Shown one piece after another: positions 26,248-36,024 of a DNA stretch of 64,000 nucleotides. The DNA comes from Cupriavidus sp. WKF15 (GTDB taxonomy: Bacteria; Pseudomonadota; Gammaproteobacteria; Burkholderiales; Burkholderiaceae): positions 186,001-250,000 of the forward strand of contig NZ_CP119572.1 of the NCBI RefSeq assembly GCF_029278605.1. The letters are read 5' to 3'. The notes below the pieces were generated by a model. It made no database searches. It was not told where the DNA came from and saw only the letters and a program-made list of their open reading frames with translations. The translations under genes were made by a program, and so were the position numbers. Position 1 is the stretch's first letter. Each line of letters begins with the position of its first letter.

Positions 26248-26841
26248 TCAGCGCGCCTTGCCGGCCTTGGGTGGCAGCCCGAACCAGTTCAGTTCCAGGC
26301 ATTCGCGCAGGCGCATCCGGGCGCGGTACAGGATGACCCATACATTGGTCGCGCTGAGCTGCAGATCCTGACAGATTTCTTCGGTCTCGAGCTCCAGCCA
26401 CTCGCGCATCATGAAAACGCGCGCTGTCTTCGCTGGCAGGCGATCGACGCAGGCCTGCAGCACCTCGAAGAACTCGCGCCGCTCCAACGTCCGGTCGGGG
26501 TCGCCCCAGTCGGACGGCATGTCCTGGTAGTGGCCGTTGCGGGTGAAGAGCGCGTCGAAGGCATCCTGCTCGGAGCGGGCCTCGCCGTCCTCGTCCGTGG
26601 CCAGGGCCAGGCGCACCTCGCGCCGGCCGCTGCGCAGCAGGTCGATGAGCTTGTGCTTGAGGATGCCGATCACGTAGGTCTTCAGCGCCGACTGGCCGGC
26701 AAAGCGCTCCGGATGTTCCAGCACGGCCAGCAGGGTGTCGGACACCGCATCCTCGGCCAGCGCCTCGTCGCGCAGCTGCAGCCGGGCAAAGCGCAGCAGG
26801 TGGGGGCGCAGGGACTCCAGGTCGGCGGTGTCGTGAGGCAT
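26248..26841 (-). CDS. ECF-type RNA polymerase sigma factor
   Basis: Sigma-70-family factor of 197 residues, extracytoplasmic-function type. Region 2 is visible in LRDEALAEDAVSDTLLAVLEH and SALKTYVIGILKHKLIDLLR; region 4 in LPAKTARVFMMREWLELETEE and LSATNVWVILYRARMRLRECL. About 40 residues between the regions form a longer linker than usual. The ATG at 26841 gives the natural N-terminus. It heads a three-gene unit with the zinc-finger and CWC proteins. The 245 bases to argB hold divergent promoters; a TAAAAT at 26982-26987 could serve argB. Confidence 0.88.
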   Translation of the reverse strand: MPHDTADLESLRPHLLRFARLQLRDEALAEDAVSDTLLAVLEHPERFAGQSALKTYVIGILKHKLIDLLRSGRREVRLALATDEDGEARSEQDAFDALFTRNGHYQDMPSDWGDPDRTLERREFFEVLQACVDRLPAKTARVFMMREWLELETEEICQDLQLSATNVWVILYRARMRLRECLELNWFGLPPKAGKAR

Positions 26842-27077
26842 CGGGGCGGCGTGGCGCGTGGGATTGGGGAGCTGTTGCGCAAAGATGACGCCGGCGCGCC
26901 ATGTCGTGCCCCACGCGGCGCATCGGGCCGGCTTGTGCGGGGCCTCCGGGGCCGGCTGTCCGCGCGCCGCGCGGATTCTTGTAAAATCGGCGCCTGCCGT
27001 GGTCCTATGGCGCACTTTCGGGCGATCCCCGCGAGTTTCCCACAGGTTTGCGGCAGATTTGCCATCATACCTGTTGA

Positions 27078-28016
<939 letters not shown>

Positions 28017-28054
28017 GCGGCATCCACGGGGTGGCGCCTGCCCGGCGCCGCCCG

Positions 28055-29059
28055 ATGTCTTCCCCCTCATTGCAATTCCACCAGTCCGGCGTGTCATCCA
28101 GTCTTCCCAATCCGCGCCGCGTCAGGGCGCGCCTGCGCCGGCGACCGGCTGGCGACCAGTCCGGCGGCACGGTGTGGCTGTTCGACCTGGACAACACGCT
28201 GCACGATGCCTCGCATGCGATCTTCCCGGCGATCAACCGGCTGATGACCGCCTATGTGGCGCGCGTGCTCGGCTGCGACGAGGCCACCGCCAGCCGCGTG
28301 CGCGTCGACTACTGGCAGCGCTACGGGGCGACGCTGCTCGGCATGATCCGCCACCACGGCGTGGACCCGGCGGATTTCCTGCGCGCCGCGCACGAGTTCC
28401 CGGAACTGGCCGACATGGTGCGCGTGCGGCCCGGGCTGGCCGCGCACCTGCGCCGGCTGCCGGGGCGCAAGATCCTCGTCACCAACGCGCCGCAGGACTA
28501 TGCGCGCGCGGTGCTGGACATTGCCGGCATCGGCCATTGCTTCGAGCGCGTGGTGGCCATCGAGCAGATGTGGGTGCACGGGCACCTGCGCCCCAAGCCC
28601 GACCGGCGCATGCTGCGCCGCCTGCTGGCGCAGGCCGGCATTGCGCCGCACTGCGCCGTGCTGGTGGAAGACACGTTGTCACACCTCAAGCGCTACGCCG
28701 GCATGGGCATCCGCACCGCGTGGGTGACGGGCTACCTGCGCACGATCGCGCCTTCGCGCCCGCACGCGGCGCCCGCGCGCGAGACGGCCGGCAACCGCCG
28801 CGACGCCGCGGTGCGCTCGACGCTGGAGGCCGAAGACCGCCAGCACGCCAGCCATGCCGCGCAGGAGCACTCGGTGACGCTGGTCGCGGCCGAATCCCAG
28901 GTACCCCCCGCTGCCGGCGGCACGGCGCTGGCCCCGCAGTCACAGCCGGACCATGTCCCGCGCATGCGGGCACGCGTGCCGAACCGGCCAGCCTTTGTGG
29001 ACATAAAAGTACAATCGATGCACCAACTACAACGCAGATTGCGGAGAACCGGGTCATGA
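28055..29059 (+). CDS. HAD-superfamily hydrolase, pyrimidine 5'-nucleotidase type
   Basis: HAD phosphatase of 334 residues. Motif I FDLDNTLHDAS is near residue 40, motif II ILVTNAP, the motif III lysine in RPKPDRR, and motif IV VLVEDTLSHLKRY. This set fits the SDT1/pyrimidine 5'-nucleotidase subgroup, placed beside slmA in related genomes as I recall. After about residue 230 the chain becomes a low-complexity Ala/Arg/His-rich tail of some 100 residues with no visible domain. Its stop overlaps the slmA start by four bases, so translation is coupled. Confidence 0.82.
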   Translation: MSSPSLQFHQSGVSSSLPNPRRVRARLRRRPAGDQSGGTVWLFDLDNTLHDASHAIFPAINRLMTAYVARVLGCDEATASRVRVDYWQRYGATLLGMIRHHGVDPADFLRAAHEFPELADMVRVRPGLAAHLRRLPGRKILVTNAPQDYARAVLDIAGIGHCFERVVAIEQMWVHGHLRPKPDRRMLRRLLAQAGIAPHCAVLVEDTLSHLKRYAGMGIRTAWVTGYLRTIAPSRPHAAPARETAGNRRDAAVRSTLEAEDRQHASHAAQEHSVTLVAAESQVPPAAGGTALAPQSQPDHVPRMRARVPNRPAFVDIKVQSMHQLQRRLRRTGS

Positions 29060-29721
29060 TGGAAAGCAACGGAACACCGCCGGAGGCGGTCCTGCCGGAC
29101 GGGCAGGACGCCGCGCAGGCCGCCGAGACCGCGCCGCCGGCGCGCAAGCGCCCGCGTCCGGGCGAGCGCCGTGTCCAGATCCTGCAGACGCTGGCCGCCA
29201 TGCTCGAGCATCCGCGCGGGGAAAAGATCACCACCGCCGCGCTGGCCGCGCGCCTGAGCGTGTCGGAGGCGGCGCTGTACCGCCATTTCGCCAGCAAGGC
29301 GCAGATGTATGAAGGGCTGATCGCCTTCATCGAGCAGACCGTGTTCGGCCTGATCAACCAGATCACGACCAACGAAGAACACGGCCTGCGCCAGGTGCAG
29401 GCGATCGTGCGCATGCTGCTGTCGTTCGCCGAGAAGAACCCCGGCATGACGCGCGTGCTGACGGGCGAGGCGCTGGTGGGCGAGCACGAGCGCCTGCAGG
29501 AGCGCATCAACCAGATGGTCGACCGGATCGAGGCGTCGCTGCGCCAGTGCCTGAAGATCGCCGTGACGCAGGGTGCGTTCCCGGCCGATGCCGACATCGC
29601 GCTGCGCGCCGCGCTGGTCATGGCCTACGTGCAGGGCCAGTGGCACCGCTATGCCAAGAGCGGCTTCCGAAAGTCGCCCGGCGAGCGCGCGGAAGCGCAG
29701 CTGCGCGTGCTGCTTGGGTAG
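29056..29721 (+). CDS. slmA: Nucleoid occlusion factor SlmA
   Basis: TetR-family DNA-binding protein of 221 residues that blocks FtsZ ring formation over the chromosome. The helix-turn-helix region is ITTAALAARLSVSEAALYRHFASKAQMYEGLI, quoted here only by its ends: ITTAALAARL and ALYRHFASKAQMYEGL. An N-terminal Pro/Ala-rich stretch precedes it. Start at 29056, in the ATGA overlap with the HAD gene; a second ATG follows at once. The SlmA call rests on the HTH sequence and the C-terminal domain pattern. Confidence 0.85.
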   Translation: MMESNGTPPEAVLPDGQDAAQAAETAPPARKRPRPGERRVQILQTLAAMLEHPRGEKITTAALAARLSVSEAALYRHFASKAQMYEGLIAFIEQTVFGLINQITTNEEHGLRQVQAIVRMLLSFAEKNPGMTRVLTGEALVGEHERLQERINQMVDRIEASLRQCLKIAVTQGAFPADADIALRAALVMAYVQGQWHRYAKSGFRKSPGERAEAQLRVLLG

Positions 29722-29771
29722 TTCGCGTCACGCCGCGCCGTTTGCTCCGCGGTTTGCTCTATAATCTGCCG

Positions 29772-29872
29772 GTCGCGCCGATTTGATGACTGGCTTGCGG
29801 GCGCGCTGCAGCCGGATGGTCCCGGAAAATCCTGGATTCTCCGTCTGCGAATATAAATGCGGCTAAAGAGGT
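29772..29872 (+). ncRNA. SAM-II riboswitch (long-loop form) upstream of metX
   Basis: P1 pairs CGCGCC (29774-29779) with GGCGCG (29800-29805) around a loop GATTTGATGACTGGCTTGCG, close to the known metX SAM-II aptamer. The conserved 3' part ATAAATGCGGCTAAAGAGG follows at about 29853-29871. Between the two, 40-odd extra bases (about 29807-29848) form their own stem (GCAG with CTGC, GGA with TCC), as in long-loop SAM-II RNAs. It binds S-adenosylmethionine and lowers expression of methionine genes; metX-metW is the obvious target. Confidence 0.87.
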
Positions 29873-29931
29873 TGGGTCGGCGCCCCCAGGCAGTATCGGG
29901 ATTCACGCCGGCACGCGGAATACCGCGAACG

Positions 29932-29979
29932 CCCGACTTGGCTGCGACGCTTCATACGCACTGCCGGTCGGGTTTTTTT
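29932..29979 (+). terminator. Intrinsic terminator between the SAM-II riboswitch and metX
   Basis: CCCGAC (29932-29937) pairs with GTCGGG (29967-29972), directly followed by seven Ts. It sits between aptamer and coding region, so it probably acts as an attenuator. A segment just after the aptamer (GTCGGCG near 29876) can pair with the left arm (CGCCCGAC, one bulge), a possible antiterminator. Confidence 0.75.
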
Positions 29980-30005
29980 ATGCCTGCTCTATGTGGGCCG
30001 ATTCC

Positions 30006-31178
30006 ATGACTGATGTCGCCTTGCCGCCTGCCGCGCTCACGCTGCCGAATGATTCCGTCGGCGTCGTCACGCCGCAGCGCATGCATTTCCAGGAGCCGCT
30101 GAAGCTGCGCAACGGTTCGTCGATCGCCGGCTATGACCTGATGGTCGAGACCTACGGCACGCTCAACGCCGACCGCTCCAATGCCGTGCTGGTCTGCCAC
30201 GCGCTCAACGCGTCGCACCACGTGGCCGGCGTCTATGCGGACGATCCGCGTGACGTGGGCTGGTGGGACAACATGGTGGGCCCGGGCAAGCCGCTCGACA
30301 CCAACCGCTTCTTCGTCATCGGCGTGAACAACCTGGGCTCGTGCTTCGGCTCCACGGGGCCGATGAGCACCAACCCCGCCACGGGCGCGCCCTATGGCGC
30401 GATGTTCCCGGTGGTGACGGTGGAGGACTGGGTCAACGCGCAGGCGCGCGTGGCCGACGCGTTCGGCATCACGCAGTTCGCCGCGGTCATGGGCGGCAGC
30501 CTCGGCGGCATGCAGGCGGTGGCCTGGAGCCTGATGTACCCGCAGCGCCTGCGCCACTGCATCGTGATCGCGTCCACGCCCAAGCTGTCGGCGCAGAACA
30601 TCGCCTTCAACGAGGTGGCGCGCAGCTCGATCCTGTCGGACCCCGATTTCCACGGCGGCAACTACTACGCGCATGGCGTGAAGCCCAAGCGCGGCCTGCG
30701 CGTGGCGCGCATGATCGGCCATATCACCTACCTGTCGGACGAGGACATGGCCGAGAAATTCGGCCGCGAACTGAAGTCCGAAGACATCCGCTTCTCGTTC
30801 GACGTCGAGTTCCAGGTGGAAAGCTACCTGCGCTACCAGGGCGACAAGTTCGCCGAGTACTTCGACGCCAACACCTATCTGCTGATCACGCGCGCGCTCG
30901 ATTATTTCGACCCGGCGCTGGCCTACGGCGGCGACCTGACGCGCGCAATGGCGCAGACGCAGGCGAGCTTCCTCGTGGCGAGCTTCAGCACCGACTGGCG
31001 CTTCGCGCCGAACCGCAGCCGCGAGCTGGTCAAGGCGCTGCTCGACAACAAGCGCCCGGTCTCGTACGCCGAGATCGACGCGCCGCATGGCCACGACGCC
31101 TTCCTGCTGGACGATCCGCGCTACCACAACCTGATGCGTGCCTACTACGACCGCATCGCAGAGGAGATCGGCGCATGA
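30006..31178 (+). CDS. metX: Homoserine O-acyltransferase MetX
   Basis: Activates homoserine for methionine synthesis. The 390-residue alpha/beta hydrolase-fold protein has [24 protein letters not shown], the nucleophile GGSLGGMQ and a C-terminal HGHDAFLLD with the catalytic histidine. MetX proteins of this group are reported to use succinyl-CoA (MetXS) as well as acetyl-CoA elsewhere; sequence reading alone does not settle it. Start is uncertain: ATG at 29991 adds five residues, and neither has a clear ribosome site. metW overlaps its end (ATGA). A SAM-II riboswitch and terminator control it. Confidence 0.93.
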   Translation: MTDVALPPAALTLPNDSVGVVTPQRMHFQEPLKLRNGSSIAGYDLMVETYGTLNADRSNAVLVCHALNASHHVAGVYADDPRDVGWWDNMVGPGKPLDTNRFFVIGVNNLGSCFGSTGPMSTNPATGAPYGAMFPVVTVEDWVNAQARVADAFGITQFAAVMGGSLGGMQAVAWSLMYPQRLRHCIVIASTPKLSAQNIAFNEVARSSILSDPDFHGGNYYAHGVKPKRGLRVARMIGHITYLSDEDMAEKFGRELKSEDIRFSFDVEFQVESYLRYQGDKFAEYFDANTYLLITRALDYFDPALAYGGDLTRAMAQTQASFLVASFSTDWRFAPNRSRELVKALLDNKRPVSYAEIDAPHGHDAFLLDDPRYHNLMRAYYDRIAEEIGA

Positions 31179-31786
31179 ACGCCCTGGCCAATCCGAACAT
31201 CCTGGCGCTGCGGCCCGATTTCCGCGCGATTGCCCGCTGGGTCGAACCCAAGTCCACCGTGCTCGACCTCGGCTGCGGCGACGGCAGCCTGCTGCGCGTG
31301 CTGCAGGACGAACTCGAAGTGCAGGCCTACGGCATCGAGATCCGCGACGAAGGCGTGCTGTCCTGCGCGCAGAAGGGCGTCCATGTCATCCAGCAGAACC
31401 TGGAAGGCGGCCTGGCGCTGTTCGAGGACAAGAGCTTCGACACGGTGATCCTGTCGCAGACGCTGCAGACCATCCACAATACCGCGCAGGTGCTGCGCGA
31501 CACGCTGCGCGTCGGGCGGGAGTGCATTGTCTCGTTCCCGAACTTTGGCTACTGGCCGCACCGACTGTCGGTGTTCCGCGGGCGCATGCCGGTGTCGGAA
31601 TCGCTGCCGTACCAGTGGTACAACACGCCGAACGTGCGCGTGCTGACCATCAGCGACTTCGAGGCGCTGGCGCCCAAGGTGGGCCTGCGCGTGCTCGACC
31701 GCGTAGTCATGCACGAAGGCATCACCGTGAACTGGGGCGTGAACTGGCGCGGCAGCCTGGCGGTGTACCGGGTCTGCTCGGCCTGA
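31175..31786 (+). CDS. metW: Methionine biosynthesis protein MetW
   Basis: SAM-dependent-methyltransferase-fold protein of 203 residues found next to metX, where it is needed for or stimulates MetX activity. Motif I is [12 protein letters not shown]; further family features are [31 protein letters not shown] and [13 protein letters not shown]. It starts within the metX stop (ATGA), so the two are made together and share riboswitch control. Confidence 0.95.
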   Translation: MNALANPNILALRPDFRAIARWVEPKSTVLDLGCGDGSLLRVLQDELEVQAYGIEIRDEGVLSCAQKGVHVIQQNLEGGLALFEDKSFDTVILSQTLQTIHNTAQVLRDTLRVGRECIVSFPNFGYWPHRLSVFRGRMPVSESLPYQWYNTPNVRVLTISDFEALAPKVGLRVLDRVVMHEGITVNWGVNWRGSLAVYRVCSA

Positions 31787-31797
31787 GCGGACTGGCG

Positions 31798-32706
31798 TCA
31801 GGGAGCTGACGCCGTGTCGACCAGGTGGTCGACGAAGGCTCGCACCTTGGGCGGCACGTGCCGCGTGGGGGTGTACACCGCATAGGCGGTGCCGACATAG
31901 GGCTCCAGGATGTCCCAATCGTCTAGCACCGTGGCGAGCCGCCCGGCCGCCAGCCCGTCCGCGGCGGAAAAATCGGGCACCAGCCCGATGCCCGCGTCGC
32001 GTTCCACCATGGCAACGATCGCCACGCTGTTGTTGAGCGTGAAGCGCGGCGGGATGCGCACGGTGACGTCATCGCCCGAGGCCCTGTGCCGCAGCGACCA
32101 GCGCTCGCCGAACGCGCCATAGCCCAGGTACAGGCAGCGCGCGTGCGGCAGGTCTTCGGGCCGCCCCGGCGCCCCGTGCTCGCGCACCCACGCCGGTGAC
32201 GCCACCAGCCGGTAGCGCACCTCGCGCAATGGCCGCGCCACCAGGCCCGGCGGCAGTTCGCGCGCAATGCGGATCGCCACGTCCAGGCCTTCTTCCACCA
32301 GGTCCACCATGCGGTCGGCCAGCGTCACCTGCAGCTCCAGCGCCGGGTAGCGCGCCAGCAGCGCCGGCAGGCGCGGTGCCAGCCAGGTCTGCCCGAACAC
32401 GACCGGGGCGCTGATGCGCAGCACGCCATGCGGCTCGCCGGCATGGTCGGTGCCAAGCGCGGAGACCTCGCGCGCGGCTGCCGTCATGCGCGCGCAGGCT
32501 GCATAGACGGCATGGCCGAGTTCGGTCAGGGCAAAGGCCCGCGTGGTGCGCTGCAGCAGGCTTGCGCCGAGCGTGGCTTCCAGCCGCGAGACATGGCGGC
32601 TGACGGCCGACGCAGTCATGCCCAGGTCCCGTGCGGCGGCGGAAAAGCTGCCGCATTCCACCACGCGTGCAAACACCGTCATCGCGTTCAGTGATGCAGC
32701 CTGCAT
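31798..32706 (-). CDS. LysR-family transcriptional regulator
   Basis: LysR-type regulator of 302 residues. The N-terminal HTH (MTVFARVVECGSFSAAARDL, then MTASAVSRHVSRLE) and a DLVEEGLDVAIRI sensor-domain segment place it in the CrgA/AaeR-like subgroup. The start at 32706 gives a standard N-terminus; the open frame extends further into the intergenic region. It is divergent from an EamA transporter gene (111 bases between starts), its likely target. Effector unknown. Confidence 0.9.
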   Translation of the reverse strand: MQAASLNAMTVFARVVECGSFSAAARDLGMTASAVSRHVSRLEATLGASLLQRTTRAFALTELGHAVYAACARMTAAAREVSALGTDHAGEPHGVLRISAPVVFGQTWLAPRLPALLARYPALELQVTLADRMVDLVEEGLDVAIRIARELPPGLVARPLREVRYRLVASPAWVREHGAPGRPEDLPHARCLYLGYGAFGERWSLRHRASGDDVTVRIPPRFTLNNSVAIVAMVERDAGIGLVPDFSAADGLAAGRLATVLDDWDILEPYVGTAYAVYTPTRHVPPKVRAFVDHLVDTASAP

Positions 32707-32817
32707 AACGGACTCCGCTTCTTGTGACTTGAAGTCAAATACTAATTGAGTTCCGGATGGATTGTTGACTGTCTGGCATGGTGGAACAATGCCGGCACGG
32801 ATCCACCGGAGCATTTC

Positions 32818-33705
32818 ATGACATCTGAACAAGCGGGCGCCGGCGGTACCTGGCGCATGGTTGCCGCGATGGCGCTGTCCGGCACCATCGGCTGGTTCGT
32901 GGTCACCAGCGGCCAGCCAACCATCGACGTGGTGTTCTTCCGCTGCCTGTTCGGCGGCGCGTCGCTGCTCGGCGTGCTGACGCTGCAGCGCGGCTGGGTG
33001 CGGCTCGGCAAGACGCGCCTGGGCTGGCTGGCGCTCGGCGGCGTGACGCTGATCCTCAACTGGCTGTGCCTGTTCTCGGCCTATGCCTACAGCGGGATCT
33101 CGATCGCCACCGTGGTCTATCACACCCAGCCGTTCTTCCTGTTGATCCTGACGGCCGTATTCCAGCGCGAGCCGTTTCCGTTTGGCCGGCTACCGTGGCT
33201 GCTGCTGGCATTCGCGGGCGTGATGCTGATTACCGGTCTGGAGCACGGTGCGCAGGGCCTATCCGTGCTGGCCGGGATCGGGCTGGCCATGCTCGCGGCG
33301 CTGCTGTACGCCATCACTACCATGGCGACGCGGCGGCTGCAGGGTATCCCGCCCGGCCAGATCGCCGGATTGCAGATGGTGATCGGCGTGCTTATGCTGG
33401 CGCCGCTGGCGCACCCGGCCGTGGCCAGCTTCGACGGGCGCGCATGGGGGGCGCTGCTGGCGCTTGGCCTGGTACATACCGGGTTCATGTACACGCTGCT
33501 GTATGGCGCCTTCCAGCGGCTGAACGTGGTGTCGATCGCGACGCTGTCGTTCGTCTACCCGCTGGTGGCCATTGTTATCGACGTGACGGTCTTCCATGTC
33601 GTGCTGGGCCCGCTGCAGCTCGCCGGCATGGGCCTGGTGCTGCTCGGCGTGATCGCGAACCAGCTTGGCTGGACGGTGCCGCTGCGGATCCGGGCCCGGG
33701 GCTGA
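32818..33705 (+). CDS. EamA/DMT-family transporter
   Basis: Inner-membrane protein of 295 residues with about ten hydrophobic helices in two EamA repeats (segments around FVVTSGQPTIDVVFFRCLFG and LLYAITTMATRRLQGIPPGQ). It is a drug/metabolite transporter-superfamily exporter of unknown substrate. The ATG at 32818 follows a CCGGAG site. Divergent to a LysR gene. The thioesterase gene begins 73 bases downstream on the same strand. Confidence 0.87.
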   Translation: MTSEQAGAGGTWRMVAAMALSGTIGWFVVTSGQPTIDVVFFRCLFGGASLLGVLTLQRGWVRLGKTRLGWLALGGVTLILNWLCLFSAYAYSGISIATVVYHTQPFFLLILTAVFQREPFPFGRLPWLLLAFAGVMLITGLEHGAQGLSVLAGIGLAMLAALLYAITTMATRRLQGIPPGQIAGLQMVIGVLMLAPLAHPAVASFDGRAWGALLALGLVHTGFMYTLLYGAFQRLNVVSIATLSFVYPLVAIVIDVTVFHVVLGPLQLAGMGLVLLGVIANQLGWTVPLRIRARG

Positions 33706-33778
33706 CGGCGGATTGGCATTGACGCGGACCCTGACTACGGCTAATGTAGGCAGCTATCGAACGACCGTGCTATTTGCC

Positions 33779-34630
33779 ATGACTTCCGCGCCCCAGATTG
33801 TTATCGCCGCTGCCGCCGCCACGCTGCTGCATCCCTTTGACGACGCGCTCGTACTCGAGCCGGCCGGCGAGCATCGCTTCCTGGGCCGCACCACGCCGGC
33901 CTACTGGAACATGATCGGGCCGTTCGGCGGCATCACGGCGGCGACCTTGCTGCAGGCGGCCCTGCAGCATCCGCAGCGCCTGGGCGATCCGCTCGCGCTG
34001 ACAGTCAACTTCGCGGGGCCGATCGCCGAAGGGCCGTTCGAGATCGAGGCGCGCCCCACGCGTACCAACCGCTCGACCCAGCACTGGCAGATCGAACTGC
34101 GCCAGGGCGACGCGGTGGCCACCACGGCCACCGCGGTGTTCTCGCTGCGGCGCGAGACGTGGTCGTGCGCGGAGGCGGTGCGGCCGGAAGCGCCTGCGGC
34201 CGATGAAGTGCCGGCCATGGCCGGGTTTGCGCCCGTGCGCTGGCTCAAGTCCTATGACATGCGCCCGTTCCGCGGCGCCAAGCCGACCACCGAGCCGGGC
34301 ACGGAACACCCTGACAGCCTGACGCAATTCTGGCTGCGCGACGAGCCGGCCCGCACGCCGGACTTCGCCGCCGTGGCCGCATGGTGCGACAGCTTCTATC
34401 CGCGCATCTTTCTCAAGCGCGCCGGTTTCGTGCCGGCGGGCACGGTGTCGCTGACCACCTATTTCCATGCCGATGCGGCCACGCTGGCCGCGCTCGGCGA
34501 CAGCCACGTGCTGTGCAGCGCGCGGGCCCAGGTATTCCGCCAGGGCTTCTTCGACCAGAGCGCGCAGGTCTGGAGCGCAGGTGGCGAGTTGCTCGCCACG
34601 TCGCACCAGATCGTGTACTACAAGGAATAA
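33779..34630 (+). CDS. Acyl-CoA thioesterase, TesB-like double hotdog
   Basis: Thioesterase of 283 residues with two hotdog-like halves. The N-terminal half has YWNMIGPFGGITAATLLQAA and ALTVNFAGPIAEGPFEIE; the C-terminal half has GTVSLTTYFHAD and SAQVWSAGGELLATSHQIVY. This matches the TesB-like acyl-CoA thioesterase group. Substrate chain length cannot be read off. It converges with ampG, 13 bases apart, with no clear terminator in the gap. Confidence 0.8.
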   Translation: MTSAPQIVIAAAAATLLHPFDDALVLEPAGEHRFLGRTTPAYWNMIGPFGGITAATLLQAALQHPQRLGDPLALTVNFAGPIAEGPFEIEARPTRTNRSTQHWQIELRQGDAVATTATAVFSLRRETWSCAEAVRPEAPAADEVPAMAGFAPVRWLKSYDMRPFRGAKPTTEPGTEHPDSLTQFWLRDEPARTPDFAAVAAWCDSFYPRIFLKRAGFVPAGTVSLTTYFHADAATLAALGDSHVLCSARAQVFRQGFFDQSAQVWSAGGELLATSHQIVYYKE

Positions 34631-34643
34631 GTCAGGGCCGGGG

Positions 34644-35903
34644 TCAGGCGATCGCTTCGCGCGCCTGGGCCTCGTAGCGATGGACGGTGCGGCGCATGGC
34701 CCAGAGCAGCAGCACGCCGGGCAGCGCCACCAGCACTGTGCCGAGGTAGAAGGGCGCCCAGCCCCAAGCTTCGACCATGTAGCCGGAGGTCGGCCCGACG
34801 TAGACGCGGCCCACCGAAGCCAGCGCCGACAGCAGCGCGTACTGCGTGGCCGAGAACGAGCGGTTGCACAGCGTCATCAGCAGCGCCACGAATGCCGCCG
34901 TGCCCATGCCGCCGCACAGGTTCTCGATCGCGATGGTCGCGCCCATCGACCACAGGTGCGGCGGCGTCACGGCCAGGATCCAGTAGCCCAGGTTGGACAC
35001 CGCCTGCAGCACGCCGAACAGCATCAGCGAGCGGTACAGTCCCAGGCGCACCATCAGCGTACCGCCGAACAGCGCGCCGACGATGGTCGCGGCCAGCCCC
35101 AGCGTCTTGTTGACGATGCCGACTTCGCCGGCGGAAAAACCGACGCCGCGGATCAGGAAGGTCGTGGACAGGCTGCCGGCAAACGCATCCCCCAGCTTGT
35201 ACAACACGATCAGCAGCAACAGCGACCACGCGCCGGGGCGTGAAAAGAAATCGCGCAGCGGGCCCACGATGGCTTCTTCGAGCGAGCGCGGCGCGCGCGC
35301 CGGCACGTCGGGCTCGGGCGCCCACAGCAGCGTGACGATGCCGACGCCCATCAGGGCGGCCATCAGCAGGTACATCTGCGGCCAGCCCATCACGCGGTCC
35401 GCGAGCCACAGCGCGAGCCCGCCGGAGACCAGCATCGCCAGCCGGTAGCCCAGCACCTTGACGGCGGCGCCGGCGCCGCGCTCGGCCGGGCGCAGCACGT
35501 CGGTGCTGTAGGCGTCGAACACGATGTCCTGCGACGCGGACAGGAAGGCCACCAGCGTGGCCAGGGCCGCCAGCGTCCAGAGCGCTTCACGCGGCGGGCG
35601 GAACGCCATGGCGGCGATGCCGAGCACCAGGCCGATCTGCGTGACCAGCAGCCAGCCCTTGCGCCGGCCCAGGAGCGGCGGCGTGTAGCGGTCCATCAGC
35701 GGTGCCCACAGGAACTTGAAGATATAGGCCTGGCCGACCAGCGAGAAGAAGCCGATGGTCTTGATGTCGAGCCCTTCCACCGTCATCCACGCCTGCAGCG
35801 TGCCGGACGTGAGCGCCAGCGGCAGCCCGGAGGCGAAGCCCAGCGCCAGCATGGCGCCGATGCGGCGGTTGCGGAAGATGTCGAGGTAGTCCTGGAAAGT
35901 CAT
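34644..35903 (-). CDS. ampG: AmpG-family muropeptide permease
   Basis: Major-facilitator permease of 419 residues with about 12 to 14 hydrophobic helices, similar to AmpG, which imports anhydro-muropeptides for cell-wall recycling. Telling segments are SGLPLALTSGTLQAWMTVEG, FLWAPLMDRYTPPLLGRRKG and SASQDIVFDAYSTDVL. A start at 35903 or 35912 is possible (MTFQDY or MPSMTFQDY). It is divergent to the M48 peptidase gene. Confidence 0.88.
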   Translation of the reverse strand: MTFQDYLDIFRNRRIGAMLALGFASGLPLALTSGTLQAWMTVEGLDIKTIGFFSLVGQAYIFKFLWAPLMDRYTPPLLGRRKGWLLVTQIGLVLGIAAMAFRPPREALWTLAALATLVAFLSASQDIVFDAYSTDVLRPAERGAGAAVKVLGYRLAMLVSGGLALWLADRVMGWPQMYLLMAALMGVGIVTLLWAPEPDVPARAPRSLEEAIVGPLRDFFSRPGAWSLLLLIVLYKLGDAFAGSLSTTFLIRGVGFSAGEVGIVNKTLGLAATIVGALFGGTLMVRLGLYRSLMLFGVLQAVSNLGYWILAVTPPHLWSMGATIAIENLCGGMGTAAFVALLMTLCNRSFSATQYALLSALASVGRVYVGPTSGYMVEAWGWAPFYLGTVLVALPGVLLLWAMRRTVHRYEAQAREAIA

Positions 35904-36024
35904 GGATGGCATGGGCGGATGGCGCCGCGCGGCTGCGTGGGCGCCGTGTATTATTGCATCACCCGTTTGCCCGCTCCTTGCCCGACTGCTCCCGGCTTTC
36001 CCTACTGCCCCCCAGGAACCGAAC

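Noticed and set aside
34618..35409. 263-residue minus-strand frame overlapping ampG in another frame
   Set aside because: The AmpG frame has clear transporter segments; this frame is Arg/Ala-rich without them.
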